From 3107 sp001483205 (GTDB taxonomy: Bacteria > Pseudomonadota > Alphaproteobacteria > Rhodobacterales > Rhodobacteraceae): a DNA stretch of 64,000 bases. Shown piece by piece: positions 62,892-64,000 of the stretch. Position numbers and translations under genes: made by a program. Positions within the stretch are counted from its first letter, which is position 1. Each line of letters opens with the position of its first letter. A model generated the notes under the pieces. That model searched no databases. It had not been told where the DNA came from and saw only the letters and a program-made list of their open reading frames with translations. Location: contig OZ219809.1 of the NCBI GenBank assembly GCA_964291375.2, forward strand, positions 62,001 through 126,000. The letters are read 5' to 3'.

Positions 62892-64000
62892 ATGTTTCTC
62901 GGCACCATGAATTTCGATCTCGGAAGCGAGGTCAACGCGCTCAGGGAAATGGTCCACCGCTGGGCGCAGGAGCGTGTCAGGCCGCTGGCGGCCAGGATTG
63001 ATGAAAAGAACGAATTTCCCCATGAGCTCTGGGCAGAGATGGGAAAGCTGGGCCTTCTCGGCATCACCGTGCCGGAAGCGGATGGTGGCTCCGGCATGGG
63101 CTATCTGGCTCATGCCGTCGCGGTCGAGGAAATTGCCCGCGCGAGCGCATCGGTCTCGCTCAGCTATGGCGCACATTCGAATCTGTGCGTCAATCAGATA
63201 AGTCTGAACGGCAGTGACGCGCAAAAGTCGAAATTCCTGCCCGATCTCATTTCGGGCAGGAGTGTGGGCGCACTCGCGATGTCAGAGGCCGGGGCAGGCT
63301 CTGATGTTATGGGCATGAAGCTGTCCGCAGAGAAGGTAAACGGATATTACCGGCTCAACGGCACCAAATTCTGGATCACGAATGGCAAAGAGGCCGATAC
63401 GCTGGTCGTTTACGCTCGGACCGATCCCGGTCCCGATTCCGGGGGCCTGACAGCATTTCTTGTTGAAAAGGATATGCCGGGCTTCACCTGCTCGAGCCAT
63501 TTCGACAAGCTGGGGATGCGGGGGTCGAATACGGTCGAGTTGATCTTTGAGGATGTGGATGTGCCGCTCAGAAATGTGCTCGGACAAGAAGGCAGGGGTG
63601 TCAAGGTTCTGATGTCGGGCCTTGATTATGAGCGCGTGGTGCTTTCCGGTATTGGTTGCGGGATAATGGCCGCCTGTCTGGATGAAATCATGCCCTATAT
63701 GGTTGAGCGCAAGCAGTTTGGCCGCAGCATCGGCAGTTTTCAACTCATGCAGGGCAAGATCGCCGACATCTATACACGGATGAACTCGGCGCGCGCGTAT
63801 GTCTATGAGGTTGCCCGCGCCTGCGACCGGGGCGAGGTCACGCGACAGGACGCCGCCGCCTGTGTTCTCTATGCCTCTGAGGCCGCCATGGCGGTCGCGC
63901 ATCAGGCGGTTCAGGCCATGGGCGGGGCCGGTTTTATGAATGAGGCACCGGTCAGCCGCATCTTCCGCGATGCCAAGCTGATGGAAATCGGCGCGGGAAC
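62892..64000 (+). CDS. isovaleryl-CoA dehydrogenase-like acyl-CoA dehydrogenase, 3' end outside window
   Basis: The first 369 codons of a flavin acyl-CoA dehydrogenase. LAMSEAGAGSDVMGMKLSAEK and NGTKFWITNGKEADTLVVYA are flavin-binding blocks, FDKLGMRGSNTVELIFEDV the middle signature, and QAMGGAGFMNEAPVSRIFRDAK the C-terminal CoA/FAD region. The sequence follows isovaleryl-CoA dehydrogenase. After the acyl-CoA synthetase this gives a short path from a branched amide to a beta-oxidation intermediate. Start ATG follows AAGGGAGAAAAC. Confidence 0.88.
   Translation, partial: MFLGTMNFDLGSEVNALREMVHRWAQERVRPLAARIDEKNEFPHELWAEMGKLGLLGITVPEADGGSGMGYLAHAVAVEEIARASASVSLSYGAHSNLCVNQISLNGSDAQKSKFLPDLISGRSVGALAMSEAGAGSDVMGMKLSAEKVNGYYRLNGTKFWITNGKEADTLVVYARTDPGPDSGGLTAFLVEKDMPGFTCSSHFDKLGMRGSNTVELIFEDVDVPLRNVLGQEGRGVKVLMSGLDYERVVLSGIGCGIMAACLDEIMPYMVERKQFGRSIGSFQLMQGKIADIYTRMNSARAYVYEVARACDRGEVTRQDAAACVLYASEAAMAVAHQAVQAMGGAGFMNEAPVSRIFRDAKLMEIGAG

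Noticed and set aside
60911..63097. 728-codon minus-strand frame opposite the amidase and acyl-CoA synthetase genes
   Set aside because: Antisense shadow: both plus-strand genes have full family motifs, and this frame shows none.

Overview
The window is high-GC DNA from an alphaproteobacterium, most likely Rhodobacterales. The restriction-modification pair resembles RsrI/M.RsrI of Rhodobacter sphaeroides, the relaxase is of the Ti-plasmid TraA type, and the catabolic genes are typical of that order. No rRNA or tRNA gene was seen. The region looks like a mobile accessory island or plasmid segment: it carries three copies of one IS5-type element (called IS-A here), two full copies and one relic of a second IS5/IS427-type element (IS-B), and relics of IS3, IS110 and IS630 elements.

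Layout. 1-2.5 kb: end of a fabI-like gene, then an EcoRI/RsrI-type methylase and a 5'-truncated restriction endonuclease. 2.5-3.9 kb: nested IS relics. 3.9-9.8 kb: a conjugative relaxase/helicase (traA) without its N-terminus, a small Tra protein and a stub of a DUF5131-like gene. 9.8-18.6 kb (minus strand): an eight-gene type III-D-like CRISPR effector operon, cas10 > cas7 > csx10 > double cas7 > csx19-like > TIGR03986 RAMP > csx16 > membrane-CARF protein, with nearly every junction overlapping or abutting. 18.7-23.9 kb: a CRISPR array of about 61 repeats, interrupted by IS-B. 24.1-27.3 kb (plus strand): a reverse transcriptase-Cas1 fusion, cas2 and cas6. 27.5-30.5 kb: a pile of IS elements. 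30.6-38.8 kb (minus strand): a six-gene operon that reads as lysine catabolism via aminoadipate to glutaryl-CoA and crotonyl-CoA, with a divergent LysR regulator. 39.8-48.1 kb: a glutamine-synthetase-like gene and an RpiR regulator, divergent from a Liv-type ABC transporter with a permease-ATPase fusion, an N-formylglutamate amidohydrolase-like enzyme and an isochorismatase-like hydrolase. 48.2-50.3 kb: more IS debris. 50.5-64 kb: a flavin amine oxidase fragment, a MarR regulator and a probable amide uptake/degradation cluster: AmiC-like binding protein, flotillin-like protein, Tat-exported binding protein, two permeases, an ATPase, an ATPase-amidase fusion, an acyl-CoA synthetase and an isovaleryl-CoA dehydrogenase-like enzyme.

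The CRISPR locus is the most interesting part. Array polarity (ATTGAAAC at the 3' end of the minus-strand repeat, decayed repeats at the low-coordinate end) puts the leader next to RT-cas1, so adaptation genes and array diverge from one short region. Several spacers overlap or abut in the same target genes. All eight base differences that I find between overlapping spacers fall at third codon positions of a plus-strand reading frame and are synonymous. The crRNAs, transcribed from the minus strand, would therefore be antisense to target mRNA, as a type III system with an RNA-capturing RT-Cas1 needs. Cas10 keeps GGDD, and the operon ends with Csx16 and a two-helix membrane CARF protein, so a cyclic-oligoadenylate signal acting at the membrane is the likely immune output.
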